Notes: generated by a model from the sequence alone, not told the origin. Counted from the stretch's first letter, positions 15,918 to 25,323 are shown. The stretch: DNA of 64,000 bases from Blastocatellia bacterium (GCA_016705245.1 JADIYM010000001.1:310001-374000), one strand, 5' to 3'. Numbers and translations: made by a program.

Positions 15918-17573
15918 ATGCTTCGCCGGCGCTACATCATCTGGATCGGTCTCTCGGCGATCGTCGCACTGCTTCTCTTCAACCTCTGGTCGCAGTACCG
16001 CTCGCTCACCGAGCTCCAGACCACCTCGCCGCTCGCTCGCCAGGCCTCGTGGCGCAACCGGCTCTCGGACGTCGCCGCCGACCTCCAGGACTTCTACCGC
16101 GAACGCGCGATGAAGACGCTCGACGTCTCTCCATCCACTATCGTTCCCGAGAAGATGGACGACGCCGTCGAGGTCGCCTTCCACGATGCGCCGGCCGACG
16201 GCGTCAAGCGGTACTTCCTGAGCTCGCCGCTTAGCACCCGCCCGGGCGTGGTCAAGGTTACGCTCTACGACCCGGCAACGCGGACGAAGGTCGACAAACG
16301 CACGCCCGACCACTGGGCCGCCTTCTCGGCGTCGTCGGCGTTCTTCAGCCTCATCCTGCGCGATGCCTCCGTCGACCCGCAGCAGTTGGTTTTCGGCGAG
16401 GACGATCCGGACAATCGCGTCATAGCCATGCCGATCGTCGACTCATCGTCGCGCGCGGTCGGGGTGGCCGGCATGATCGTCGACACCAATCACTTCCGGA
16501 AGACGGTTCTTCCCGACGCGCTGCCAGTGGCGCTTCGCCAGCACTTCACCGAGGACGAGCTCGACGAAATGACGTTCGCCGTCTTCAACGAGCGCAACGA
16601 GGTCGTGGCTTCGACGTGCAAGGACGCCGACGGCAGCACCGACGTCTGGGTGCCGATGCATCTCGCTTTCTCGAAGTGGCGGCTCGGCGCCAGGAGCCTC
16701 GGGCTGCCCCAGGACCAGCTCGCCGCCCAGAACTTCGCACTGAACTTCTCACTGACGATCCTCAACACCCTCGCGCTCGCACTCGGCATCGGTTTTGCGC
16801 TCAGGGCCGCGTCGAAGGAGATGAAGATTTCGCAGATGAAGTCCGACTTCGTCTCGAACGTCTCGCACGAGTTGCGAACCCCGCTTTCCTCGATCCGCGT
16901 CCTCGGCGAGTTCCTGCGATCCGGTCGCGAGATCGAGCCCGAGAAGCTGCGCAAGTATGGCGAGTTCATCGAGACCGAGAGCGCGCGCCTCGCGAAGCTC
17001 ATCTCGAACATTCTCGATTTCGCGAAGATCGAGTCCGGGCAACGCTCCTACGACTTCCGCGAAGGCCAGATCGAGGACGTCGTCCACGAAGCCCTGCGCG
17101 TTTACGAAGTCCGGCTGCAGCAGCGCGGATTCGCGGTCGACGTCGACCTTCCGGCGGCTACGCTTCCTCCAATCTCGCTCGATCCTGACGCGGTCACGCA
17201 GGCGCTGTCGAACCTCATCGACAATGCGATCAAGTACTCCGGCAATTCGCGCCAGATTCGAATTCGCGTGTGGCGCGAGGCGACGGCTGTGCTCGTGTCG
17301 GTAACGGACTTCGGCGTCGGCATCCCAGGGGATGAACTTCGGAAGATCTTCGAGCGTTTCCATCGCGTCAGCACGGGACTCGTCCACGACGTCAAGGGAA
17401 GCGGTCTCGGGCTCTCGCTCGTCAAACACATTGTCGAAGCTCACGGCGGAACGATCACGGTGACAAGCGACGTCGGCCGCGGCAGCACGTTCACCCTGCA
17501 ATTTCCTGCCACCCCAGACGTTGATGAAGCGGGCGCCGCCGAATCGGGCGCCATCGAGGGACTCCCGGCATGA
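15918..17573 (+). CDS. membrane sensor histidine kinase
   Basis: 551 residues. A transmembrane helix (about 7-25), an extracytoplasmic sensor region (about 30-265) and a second helix (about 270-295) precede the kinase core. HisKA contains FVSNVSHELRTPLSS with the phospho-accepting His at residue 317; HATPase boxes are NLIDNAIKYSGN (N), DFGVGIPGDE (G1) and GSGLGLSLVKHIVEAHGG (G2). The sensor matches no domain I recognise. A GAGAGGAG Shine-Dalgarno-like stretch lies about 20 nt upstream. The stop overlaps the response-regulator start by 4 bp (ATGA), so this is a cognate pair. Confidence 0.95.
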   Translation: MLRRRYIIWIGLSAIVALLLFNLWSQYRSLTELQTTSPLARQASWRNRLSDVAADLQDFYRERAMKTLDVSPSTIVPEKMDDAVEVAFHDAPADGVKRYFLSSPLSTRPGVVKVTLYDPATRTKVDKRTPDHWAAFSASSAFFSLILRDASVDPQQLVFGEDDPDNRVIAMPIVDSSSRAVGVAGMIVDTNHFRKTVLPDALPVALRQHFTEDELDEMTFAVFNERNEVVASTCKDADGSTDVWVPMHLAFSKWRLGARSLGLPQDQLAAQNFALNFSLTILNTLALALGIGFALRAASKEMKISQMKSDFVSNVSHELRTPLSSIRVLGEFLRSGREIEPEKLRKYGEFIETESARLAKLISNILDFAKIESGQRSYDFREGQIEDVVHEALRVYEVRLQQRGFAVDVDLPAATLPPISLDPDAVTQALSNLIDNAIKYSGNSRQIRIRVWREATAVLVSVTDFGVGIPGDELRKIFERFHRVSTGLVHDVKGSGLGLSLVKHIVEAHGGTITVTSDVGRGSTFTLQFPATPDVDEAGAAESGAIEGLPA

Positions 17574-18316
17574 TCGACTCAACAGCAGCTCGGACATCGA
17601 CGCATCGCCCAACCGGAACCGATCCCGAAACGACGACGGGACGGGTGCTCATCGTCGAGGACGATGAAGCGACGGCGTTTGCCCTTCGCGACGGCTTCGA
17701 GTTCGAAGGATATGAAGTGCTCGTCGCCACCAACGGGCGGACGGCGGTCCGGATGGCGAACGAGGAGCGCCCGGACGTCATCCTGCTCGATGTGATGCTC
17801 CCGGAGATGAGCGGAATCGACGTCTGCAAGCAGATCCGCGGAGCCAGCAACAATGTGCCGATCATCATGCTCACGGCCCGCGGTCAGGAGGTCGACAAGG
17901 TGCTCGGGCTGAAGATCGGCGCCGACGACTACGTGACTAAGCCGTTCAGTTTCATGGAGTTGCAGGCCCGGGTCGAGGCGGTGCTTCGTCGGTCCACACC
18001 GAAATCCGAACCCGCGGCGTTAGTCGAGTTCGGCGACGTCCGGCTGGACTTCAAGATGCTCGAGGCGAGCAAGGGTGAGTGCCGGCTGGATTTCTCGCCG
18101 CTCGAGTTCAAGCTCATGAAGTTCTTCATCGACAACCGCCAGCAGGTCGTGACGCGCGACCAGATGTTGCGGAGCGTGTGGAACTCGAACAGCTCGATGT
18201 TCACCCGCACGGTGGACATGCACGTGGCGAAGCTGCGCAAGAAGATCGAGGACTCGCCGAACCATCCGCGCTACATCATCACGATCTACGGGGTTGGGTA
18301 CAAATTCCTGGGCTGA
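17570..18316 (+). CDS. OmpR/PhoB-family response regulator
   Basis: 248 residues. The receiver domain (about 24-140) has the acidic pair VEDDE, phospho-acceptor Asp74 in DVILLDVMLPEMSG, switch Thr in IIMLTARGQE and Lys in YVTKPFSFME. The DNA-binding winged-helix domain (about 150-248) has FSPLEFKLMKFFIDN and FTRTVDMHVAKLRKKIEDSP, ending ITIYGVGYKFLG. The first ~23 residues are a Thr/Pro-rich extension not usual in the family. It is paired by overlap with the kinase. Targets are unknown. Confidence 0.95.
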   Translation: MIDSTAARTSTHRPTGTDPETTTGRVLIVEDDEATAFALRDGFEFEGYEVLVATNGRTAVRMANEERPDVILLDVMLPEMSGIDVCKQIRGASNNVPIIMLTARGQEVDKVLGLKIGADDYVTKPFSFMELQARVEAVLRRSTPKSEPAALVEFGDVRLDFKMLEASKGECRLDFSPLEFKLMKFFIDNRQQVVTRDQMLRSVWNSNSSMFTRTVDMHVAKLRKKIEDSPNHPRYIITIYGVGYKFLG

Positions 18317-18317
18317 G

Positions 18318-18420
18318 CGTCTGCCTTTGCGTCTCTGCGGTCCTCTTCGCCTCTGCGAGAAGCACCACCTGCGAGTGCGTTTCTCACAGAGGCAGAGGAC
18401 TCGCAGAGACACAACTCAAG
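18318..18420. repeat. intergenic inverted repeat, family E copy 1
   Basis: Left arm GCCTTTGCGTCTCTGCGG through CTCTGCGAGAAG; right arm TTCTCACAGAGGCAGAGG then ACTCGCAGAGACACAA; the loop contains CACCTGCGAGTGCG. Starts 2 nt after the response-regulator stop. The longer and more perfect copy is at 33755-33978. Confidence 0.85.
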
Positions 18421-18449
18421 ACCTCAACATGGTCACATCGACGCCGGTG

Positions 18450-18455
18450 TATCCT
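18450..18455 (+). promoter_or_regulatory. candidate -10 box for the aldo/keto reductase gene
   Basis: TATCCT located 7 nt upstream of the ATG at 18463. No Shine-Dalgarno fits in between, so a leaderless transcript is plausible. No clear -35. Confidence 0.35.
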
Positions 18456-18462
18456 TGGCCCC

Positions 18463-19234
18463 ATGCTCGTCCGACCATTCGGGAATACCGGCATCGACGT
18501 GCCCGCGCTCGGCTTCGGCGCCGGCCACATCGGAGATCTGTCGCTCGACGAGCGCGAAACGGGAGACCTGCTCAACGCTGCCCTCGACGCCGGCATCACG
18601 CTCATGGACACGGCTCGAGGCTACGGCGCTTCCGAGGAGCGAATCGGGCGACACCTCGCGCATCGCCGCGGCGAGTTCGTGCTCTCGACCAAGGTCGGTT
18701 ACGGCATTCCCGGCTTCGACGACTGGACCGGACCGTGCATCACGCGAGGCGGCGGTTGCGGCCGGCAAGGTTCGCGTCGCCGCCTACTCGGGCGACAACG
18801 CCGATCTCGAGTGGGCCGTCGAATCGGGTCGGTTCGGCAGCGTCCAGACTTCGGTCAACCTCTTCGACCAGCGCGTGATCGATCGCGGGCTCGCGGCGGC
18901 GAGCGCCCGCGGACTCGGCGTGATTGCCAAACGGCCGGTGGCCAACGCGCCGTGGAGATTTTCCGAACGGCCGGCCGGCGACTACTGCGAGCCGTACTGG
19001 GAGCGGATGCAGGCTATGCGACTCGATCCCGGCAGTCTCGACTGGCAGGAGTATGCGCTCCGATTTGCCGCGTTCCAGCCTGGTGTCTGCAGCGTCATCG
19101 TCGGCACGCGCAGCCTCGGCCACCTCCGTCGCAACGCGGAGCTCGTCGAGCGCGGGCCGCTGCCCGAAGATGTCGTGGCGTCGATTCGTGCCACCTTCGC
19201 CGCTGCCGACGACGGATGGACCGGTCAGGTCTGA
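18463..19234 (+). pseudogene. aldo/keto reductase with internal deletion and frameshift
   Basis: NADPH-dependent aldo/keto reductase family. The first ~94 residues (MLVRPFGNTGIDVPALGFGA, then MDTARGYGASEERIG with catalytic Asp and Tyr, and STKVGYGIPGF with catalytic Lys) are in one frame. The rest (EAAVAAGKVRVAAYSGDNAD through FAAADDGWTGQV) is in another. The join at about 18739-18746 skips the family's central segment, the strand that carries the conserved D-I-D and the catalytic His of the LHS motif, roughly 45 residues. The missing length is not a multiple of three. The result cannot form a complete TIM barrel. Either a deletion between short GAGGCGGC-like repeats or an assembly collapse. 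The 3' end overlaps the convergent ogg gene by 10 bp. Confidence 0.85.
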
Positions 19235-20097
19235 TTGACGGCGGCGCGGCCGCGTCGACGGACGAACTCGAACAGATACTGCTGCGCGAGCCCGGCGCCC
19301 GAACCGAAACGCCGGCGCGCGCGCTCGCCGATTTGCCTGTCGGTCGCAACCGGTCCCCGCGATGGGTAGGTTTGCGAGTAGACCTGACGAATCCAGGTGT
19401 CGACGGGAAAGACGTCGAACCGACCGTACGCGAAGAGCGCTATACATTCCGCAACCTTGGGGCCTACGCCGGGCAACCCCCTGAGATTCGCGAGCAGCGC
19501 CGGCGTCCGCTCGGCCTCCCAGTCGCCCAGCCGGGCTGCCCCGGTCGCCACGAGCGCGGACGTCTCGGCGACGTAACGGTCGCGGTATCCGAGATTCGCC
19601 TCGGCCCGCAGCGTCGCGGCATCCAGCCCTGCCAGCGATTCCGGCCTGGGGAACGGCCACTCGATCTCGCCGTCGATCGAGACCGGCTTTCCTCCCAGCC
19701 TGCACAGCGAAGAGAGACACTTCGTTATGCGGGGGATGTTGTTGTTTGCCGAGACGATGAAACTGATGACCGTCTCGAACGGCGGTTGACGCAGAATGCG
19801 GAGCCCGTCGAGCCCTGCAGCCGCAACCCGAAGTCGATCATCCCGAAGCAGCCGTTCCCTGATGCCGGCGTAGTCGCGGTCCGCGTCGAAGTAGCGTCGC
19901 GCCGCGGGCTCGAGCCCGTCGTCCTGGGCCGTCCGCGGCCCGACCTCGAGGCCCTCCTGCGTTACTCGCACTCGAACGGGCCGGTCGCCGATCCACCCGG
20001 CAGTCCAGCCGACTTCGACCCTCTCCCAGCGAAAGGTCTGCCCTCCGAAGAGGACGGCCTCGAGGTCCATTCCAGCCAGCTCTCGTATCCGGATCAT
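19225..20097 (-). CDS. ogg: 8-oxoguanine DNA glycosylase, OGG1 type
   Basis: Excises 8-oxoguanine opposite cytosine and nicks the strand by beta-elimination. 290 residues from MIRIRELAGMDLEAVLFGGQ. The N-terminal beta-sheet domain has GGQTFRWERV. The HhH-GPD motif is LPGVGPKVAECIALFAYG, with the catalytic Lys near residue 215 and the Asp of FPVDTWIRQVY near 234, both as in human OGG1 (GVGTKVADC...VPVDVHVW). This OGG1 form is less common in bacteria than MutM/Fpg. Upstream codons back to 20319 are rejected because they are not conserved-looking. A TATACT box lies near 20133-20138. Convergent with the broken reductase. Confidence 0.92.
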   Translation of the reverse strand: MIRIRELAGMDLEAVLFGGQTFRWERVEVGWTAGWIGDRPVRVRVTQEGLEVGPRTAQDDGLEPAARRYFDADRDYAGIRERLLRDDRLRVAAAGLDGLRILRQPPFETVISFIVSANNNIPRITKCLSSLCRLGGKPVSIDGEIEWPFPRPESLAGLDAATLRAEANLGYRDRYVAETSALVATGAARLGDWEAERTPALLANLRGLPGVGPKVAECIALFAYGRFDVFPVDTWIRQVYSQTYPSRGPVATDRQIGERARRRFGSGAGLAQQYLFEFVRRRGRAAVNQT

Positions 20098-20233
20098 CTC
20101 TCTGCTCCCCGGTTCAGGCACATCGTTCGAGTATACGGAGTGCCCTGATTGGCGCTCCAGCGACGGAGAGGGGAGGGCCACGAATTGAACGGATTGGTCC
20201 ACTCCGTACAGATCCGCGGCCATCTTCCCACAG

Positions 20234-20881
20234 CTATAGCCCCCTCCAGATCCCGGCAATCGTCTCGAGCGCGACCTCGACCCGCCGGACAACGGGACCC
20301 AGCGGAGCGTGGGCCGCAAACACGAGTTCGAGCGTCGACAGCGCCCGCGTCAGCTGCTGTTCGAAGAGCTCGAGCCGGTCGATCGTTTCCTCCGCCCACA
20401 TGGATTCGACGAACCGGTCGTGGAGAAACCCGATGTCCTCGATGGCTCGCTTCAGCAGTCCCGCTGACGCGATCGGCTCCAGCTCGCACACGAGCTCGTC
20501 CGCGGCGACGTCGAGCCGGTCGAGCGCCCGCAGCAGCTCGACGGCCGGCGCCTTGAGCGGAGTCGCCGCATACACCGGCGCGAAGACGTCGTCCGAGGCT
20601 TCGCCGTCGTCGGAGTCCTCGTCGTGCGGGCCCGAGAAGACTATGTGGCCGCCGTGGCTTCGCGACGCCTGGCAGAGCGGGCAATCGTCGACGAAGAACT
20701 CGCGCGGGTCGAACTCGCTCGTTCGTCGGGCAATGATCTCGGGCGTGGGCGAGTCGAGATGGACCAGCGTAAACACGCCGACCCGCGAAAAGACGGCATC
20801 GTCGCCGTACACCCGCCGAAGGGCGTCCTCGGACTCGAATGCGTCCTCGTCGGTAACAATTAGGTTCTGGATCAGATTCAT
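20234..20881 (-). CDS. acidic helical protein of unknown function with CPLC motif
   Basis: 215 residues. It begins MNLIQNLIVTDEDAFESEDA; the N-terminal half holds TLVHLDSPTPEIIARRTSEF and DDCPLCQASRSHGG, a CxxC pair followed by His that could bind zinc. The C-terminal half is helical (ALDRLDVAADELVCELEPIA, then LFEQQLTRALSTLELVFAAH). No signal peptide. The start overlaps the comEC stop by 4 bp (ATGA), so the two are translationally coupled, but a role in DNA uptake is only a guess. I do not recognise the family. Confidence 0.65.
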   Translation of the reverse strand: MNLIQNLIVTDEDAFESEDALRRVYGDDAVFSRVGVFTLVHLDSPTPEIIARRTSEFDPREFFVDDCPLCQASRSHGGHIVFSGPHDEDSDDGEASDDVFAPVYAATPLKAPAVELLRALDRLDVAADELVCELEPIASAGLLKRAIEDIGFLHDRFVESMWAEETIDRLELFEQQLTRALSTLELVFAAHAPLGPVVRRVEVALETIAGIWRGL

Positions 20882-23664
20882 GGTCGGCCTCCCGGTGATT
20901 TCGTGCGGTCACTCCGCACCCCATGGTCGAGTTCTGGCGGAAGAAGTTGCGTGCCGGGCTCCGCAATTCTCAGGAGCTCGATCTCGCGACCGTCGGTCGT
21001 GAATCCCACCGCGCCGTCCACGCCGGTCTGCAGCACCATCGCTCCGCCCGCTCGAAGCCGGCTGACGGCCTCGGCGTGTGGATGGCCATACGGCGACCGG
21101 CGCGGCGCCGAAATAACCGCCCAGTGCGGGGCAACGGCTTCGATCAAGGCGGCAGACGAGGCGCCGCGACTTCCGTGGTGCGGCACCTTCAGAACGTCGG
21201 CACGCAGGCTCCACCCGTTCGCGTATGCCATACGGAGCAACCCGGTCTCGCCGGCGTGTTCAAGGTCTCCGGTGAACAGGATCGCCCGGTCGCCGAAGAC
21301 GATTCGCAGCACGATCGACCCGTCATTCCCGGATGGTCCTGTTGCGGGGGGCCACAGTACTTCGACCTTCGCACCACCGAAATCGAGAGCGCCGCCGGCC
21401 GACATCTCGGCCACGTCGATCCCGCGACGGCCGGCCCGTACCGCAACACGTTGCTCGGGCTCGTCGGGGCCAGCGCCAATCACGACGCGTCCAACGACAA
21501 GTCGCCGTGTGACTGCTTCGCAGCCACCCACGTGGTCGACGTCGCCGTGAGTGGCCACGAGCCAGTCCAGCCGGCTGCAGCCCTGTGCGAGCAGAGATGC
21601 CGCGACGACCCGGTCTCCGATGTCGAAGCGCTCGGCGCGAATTGCCACGCCGTCGACGAATCCGAGCGGCTCGTCGAACCGGGGACGTCCGCCGGCATCT
21701 ATTAGCATCGTCGTGCCGTCGGGAAAGCGCACCAGAGCCGCGTCGCCCTGACCGACATCGAGAAACAGAACGTGGAGCAGCCCGTCCCCGGCACGGTCGG
21801 CGACCGGAACGCCGGTCGACCCTATGACCAGAAGCGCCGCTGCCGTGAGAGTGATTCGCAGTCGGAGCCACCATTGCGGCCCGTCAAGCTCGCCGCGCGT
21901 GATCGGCAACGGGTGCCACCGATCGATGAGCACTGCAAGCGTCACGACGGCAAACGGCGCCGCCCAGAGACCGACGGCCCACCAGCCGTCAGGCCGGGCC
22001 ATTGGCCAGGCTGGCGGCGCGGCGGCGGCAAGACGATTCGAGAGAACGACGAGCTCGTCGGCGATCCGTTCGACTGGCGGCGCCGCTGCCGGCGCTATCG
22101 CGCGGAGCCCCAGAAACGCGAGTCCCGCGATAAGCGCAACTCCCAGCGTGGCTTCGACAGCCAGCGCCCAGAAGGTTCCGGCGAGCGTCATTCGTCCGAA
22201 CTCGGTCACCGCGAGCGGGGCGATGGCCATCTGAACACACACGGCGATCCACAGTCCGACGACGATGCGACGAGCCGCGCCCTGCAGCCGCCACAGACTC
22301 AACCACACGGCGGCCCTGTGCTTTACCACGCCGAAACGGACCGAATCGGAGGGTCGGCCGCGTCGAAACCGCCGCTCGTCCCAGAACAGAACGTCAGCTA
22401 TCGCCCGCAACGCGCTGGAACAAACGGGCGGATATGGAGCCGCCCGGTGCGGCCGCCAGCGGCCGACGTCCGCCAGTCGGTCGGCCACCGGCGCCGCGAT
22501 ACAGACGATGGCGGCGACCGCAGCGAACGTGAGCTGAAAGCTCGGATCCCATAAAGCGGTCGGATCGAGGGCGAGGACTACCGCCGCCGCCAGCGCCAGA
22601 GTATTCGGGGGCGGAGCGCGGCGACCCGCCAGCGGAGCCGTGAATGCGACTGTGACCGCCAGCGCGGCCCGAACGACCGGTGCGGGGCTGCCCAGGACCA
22701 GGGCGTAGAGCCACGCCGGGCCGGCGGCGGCCGCGAGTCGCAGAAGCGGCGACCGCGTGAAGCGTCCGACGATCCAGACGGTCAGTCCGGCGATGAGAGC
22801 GATGTGCGCTCCCGAAATGACGAGGACGTGATACGCGCCCGACTGCCGGTAACTTTCGGCGGTCTCTTCGTCGAGGCGCGAGTCGTCACCGAGCAACAGG
22901 GCGCGGAGCACTCCGGCTGTTCGCGCCGTGAAGGCGGCATCGATCTCGGCGAGACCCCACGGGCGCAGCAACGACAGCCACCTGAGCACGGGGCAGCCGT
23001 TCGACGGACCGGCGACCGTGACGGCGACCGGGCCATCAACGCGGACGGCCAGATCGAAGCCGGCTCGCCGGATTCCCGCTCGAAGCGATTCCACGCCGGG
23101 ATTCCGGAAGGCCAGGTCGTCCGATGCCGTGGCCTCGACGATGACCGGCGTGCCTCGCTCGAGGCCAAGGGATCGGAGCGTGTCAGACGCAAGCTCGTCC
23201 GAAAGGGCTACGGTCGCGGACACCCGGCCGGTCGAGGCCCGATGGTCGCCGTTAGTGAGTCGAAGGCCCGACACCGCGATTCGCAGCCGGGCCCCTCCGG
23301 GCGACGGGTCCACAGGAGCTTCGAGTACTCCGGCGAGCTGCAGCGCGTCGCCGGCCCGGATCCGGCCATCGTCGACCAGGCGTCGAATCGGGCGCTCCGC
23401 CAGCGTCGATCTCATGACGGAGGCCCGCCATGCACCAGCGAGCGCCACGGCGACAAGCGCCGCGGCAAAGGCGACCCTGACGAAACCGCGTCTCCGAGCC
23501 AGAAAGGCCAGGGTCGCCGCGGCTCCGCATCCGGCCGCGGCGTGGGCCAGGGGCACGCCGGCCGCGTCTCCGGCGGCGATGCCTGCCGCGAAGGCGCACA
23601 CGGGCCGTAGCAGCGGCTGGAGGTCGTGCCGCAGGTCGTACTGGAAATCGCGATCGGTCGCCAT
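20878..23664 (-). CDS. comEC: ComEC/Rec2-type DNA uptake channel
   Basis: Inner-membrane channel for single-stranded DNA in natural transformation. About 928 residues: two or three N-terminal helices, a soluble DUF4131-like region (VDPSPGGARLRIAVSGLRLT), the multi-helix competence domain (SYRQSGAYHVLVISGAHIAL is the family hallmark), and a C-terminal metallo-beta-lactamase domain with DVGQGDAALVRFPDG and the metal motif ATHGDVDHVGG, then VPHHGSRGASS. The start MATDRDFQYD is favoured; upstream ATGs at 23679 and 23715 are possible. ComEA and pilus genes are not nearby. The gene is complete and in frame. Confidence 0.95.
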   Translation of the reverse strand: MATDRDFQYDLRHDLQPLLRPVCAFAAGIAAGDAAGVPLAHAAAGCGAAATLAFLARRRGFVRVAFAAALVAVALAGAWRASVMRSTLAERPIRRLVDDGRIRAGDALQLAGVLEAPVDPSPGGARLRIAVSGLRLTNGDHRASTGRVSATVALSDELASDTLRSLGLERGTPVIVEATASDDLAFRNPGVESLRAGIRRAGFDLAVRVDGPVAVTVAGPSNGCPVLRWLSLLRPWGLAEIDAAFTARTAGVLRALLLGDDSRLDEETAESYRQSGAYHVLVISGAHIALIAGLTVWIVGRFTRSPLLRLAAAAGPAWLYALVLGSPAPVVRAALAVTVAFTAPLAGRRAPPPNTLALAAAVVLALDPTALWDPSFQLTFAAVAAIVCIAAPVADRLADVGRWRPHRAAPYPPVCSSALRAIADVLFWDERRFRRGRPSDSVRFGVVKHRAAVWLSLWRLQGAARRIVVGLWIAVCVQMAIAPLAVTEFGRMTLAGTFWALAVEATLGVALIAGLAFLGLRAIAPAAAPPVERIADELVVLSNRLAAAAPPAWPMARPDGWWAVGLWAAPFAVVTLAVLIDRWHPLPITRGELDGPQWWLRLRITLTAAALLVIGSTGVPVADRAGDGLLHVLFLDVGQGDAALVRFPDGTTMLIDAGGRPRFDEPLGFVDGVAIRAERFDIGDRVVAASLLAQGCSRLDWLVATHGDVDHVGGCEAVTRRLVVGRVVIGAGPDEPEQRVAVRAGRRGIDVAEMSAGGALDFGGAKVEVLWPPATGPSGNDGSIVLRIVFGDRAILFTGDLEHAGETGLLRMAYANGWSLRADVLKVPHHGSRGASSAALIEAVAPHWAVISAPRRSPYGHPHAEAVSRLRAGGAMVLQTGVDGAVGFTTDGREIELLRIAEPGTQLLPPELDHGVRSDRTKSPGGRP

Positions 23665-23779
23665 AATGCCCGGCCCCATGATCGAAGGACCGGACCTCGA
23701 GGTTGCGTCGGGCATCCCCGATCGAACCCGCGCATCCGAAGCGACGTACAGCAGGCGCGGGCCGTGATGTGAAAAGTAC

Positions 23780-23807
23780 TTGCCCGCAATCCGTATCTTG
23801 GTATGCT
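23780..23807 (+). promoter_or_regulatory. candidate sigma-70 promoter for the lipoprotein gene
   Basis: TTGCCC (23780-23785), 16-nt spacer, TATGCT (23802-23807). It gives a leader of about 120 nt. The gene's ribosome site AAAAAGGTGG lies about 8-17 nt before its ATG. Confidence 0.4.
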
Positions 23808-23932
23808 GACGGTTTGGCCCCAGCGCCCTTCAGGCCGGACGCGCCCGCCAATGCGGACTCGCCGGTGTCTACGGGCTCTCCATTCACGCTCCGGCGTTGA
23901 ACAGATCGATGTGAAAAAGGTGGATTTCCATA

Positions 23933-25018
23933 ATGCGTAAGCTCTCTGCTCTCTTTGCCGCGTGCGTCGTGGCGTCGGTGTTCGTCGGTTGCGGCCTCGG
24001 AACGGCTCCGGGCACCTCGTCCGATCCGAAGAGCTCGTCGGCGGCTCTTTCGCCTGCCGCGTTCACGAGCGGCGATGCCTTCTCGCTGCTCCCGACCGGC
24101 GACCTGATGCTGACAGTCGATGCGGGCACGCTCATCAACACGACCTTGCCGAACATGCTGAAGAACTCGCCCAAGGAGAAGGAAGAGTTCGACAAGGAGA
24201 TGGCCAAGATGCAGGAGAAATCCAGCATCGATCCCAAGCAGATCAAGCTCGTCGCCATCTCGATGATGGTGCCGAAGGGCAGCGAGAAACCGCAGTTTGC
24301 CGGCGTGATGACAGGCTCGTGGGACGCCGCCAAGCTGACCGAGTCGCTCAAGACTGACGAAAAGACCAAGGCCGTTCGCCAGACCGAGCAGTACGAAGGC
24401 CAGACCATCGTCCTCATCAAGGACGGCAGCGAGGAAGTCGGCGTTGTCGTTCTCGATTCAACAACGCTCCTCGTCGGTTCGCCGGTCGCGATGACCAAGA
24501 AGGCGATTGACGCGAAGCTGGGCAAGGGCGACTCCGCGGCCAAGGACGCCGAACTGCTTGCAGCGTTCAAGAGCACGAAGGAAACCGGCACGCTCCGCTT
24601 CGCAATGAAGTTTCCGAAGGAGCAGCTCGCCGGCCAGGCCGACGAGACTGCCAAGCATCTCTCGGCCACGAAGATCCTTTTCGGATCGGTCGATGCGTCG
24701 GCCGGCATCAATCTCGAGCTCGTCGCCCGCACCGGCAGCGAAGCCGAAGCCAAGCCGATTCACGACGACTTCATGAAGCTCCTCGAGCAGGGCAAGGCCA
24801 TGATGGGCGGCAACGAGCAGATGAAGAGCTTCGAGTCGGTCCTGAACTCGATCGTTCTTTCGCTCAACGGACCGGATGTGAAGCTGGCGATGAACGTGCC
24901 GTCGAGCACGCTCGAAGAAGTGGCGAAGTCGTTCAGCAACATGGGAGCCATGATGGGCGGCGGCGAGCCGGGCTCGATGCCGGCGGGAGACGGAGACCTC
25001 GGCGGCGACTCGAAGTAG
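23933..25018 (+). CDS. lipoprotein of unknown function
   Basis: 361 residues. MRKLSALFAACVVASVFVGC is a lipoprotein signal peptide with the lipobox VFVGC (Cys20). The mature protein is Lys/Ser/Met-rich and has a repeated two-part layout: PTGDLMLTVDAGTLINTTLP and later SATKILFGSVDASAGINLEL, which resembles the DUF3352-like accessory fold (inference). The C-terminus ends in a Gly/Met-rich stretch (NMGAMMGGGEPGS). Good Shine-Dalgarno (AAGGTGG). It is monocistronic, with its own promoter candidate and a strong downstream terminator, suggesting an abundant envelope protein. Confidence 0.75.
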   Translation: MRKLSALFAACVVASVFVGCGLGTAPGTSSDPKSSSAALSPAAFTSGDAFSLLPTGDLMLTVDAGTLINTTLPNMLKNSPKEKEEFDKEMAKMQEKSSIDPKQIKLVAISMMVPKGSEKPQFAGVMTGSWDAAKLTESLKTDEKTKAVRQTEQYEGQTIVLIKDGSEEVGVVVLDSTTLLVGSPVAMTKKAIDAKLGKGDSAAKDAELLAAFKSTKETGTLRFAMKFPKEQLAGQADETAKHLSATKILFGSVDASAGINLELVARTGSEAEAKPIHDDFMKLLEQGKAMMGGNEQMKSFESVLNSIVLSLNGPDVKLAMNVPSSTLEEVAKSFSNMGAMMGGGEPGSMPAGDGDLGGDSK

Positions 25019-25060
25019 TCCCGCAAAAGACCACCGTCGATTGACGGCGGAGTGAAAAAC

Positions 25061-25096
25061 GAGCGCCGTGGCCCCGAAGGGATCGCCACGGCGCTC
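25061..25096 (+). terminator. strong hairpin terminator after the lipoprotein gene
   Basis: Perfect 12-bp stem GAGCGCCGTGGC / GCCACGGCGCTC with a 12-nt loop, 42 nt after the stop, followed by GCTCTTTCGG. The U-tract is short, so it may also act as an mRNA stabiliser. Confidence 0.7.
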
Positions 25097-25163
25097 GCTC
25101 TTTCGGCCTCGTCAGAATCGCGCGCCCAGTCCTGATTGGCATGCTGGAGGGCTTCACCCGGAC

Positions 25164-25275
25164 GACTGTCCGCCGGCCTCGCAATCCCCCACGCCGCCAG
25201 TACCGAGAGCGGTATCGAGCCTGCACGCGGACGGTCGCCGGCCTCGCAGTCCCCCACGCGCCAGTACCTACCGAG
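25164..25275. repeat. imperfect direct repeat in a gene-free spacer
   Basis: Two copies of a ~44-nt unit (25164-25206 and 25230-25275) sharing GCCGGCCTCGCA, TCCCCCACGC and GCCAGTACC. They lie in the 586-nt spacer between the lipoprotein and FHA genes, just upstream of a family F hairpin. No coding potential seen. Confidence 0.75.
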
Positions 25276-25323
25276 ACGACTATAGGCTCGTCATGACCTC
25301 ACTCAAGGACGGGCAGTCCACGT

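Noticed and set aside
18079..20148. 689-residue open frame on the plus strand
   Set aside because: Covers the response-regulator end, repeat E, the real reductase N-terminus for about 94 residues, then antisense of ogg. Only the reductase part is genuine.
25164..25275. Short CRISPR-like or attachment site repeat
   Set aside because: Only two imperfect copies, no cas or integrase gene nearby.
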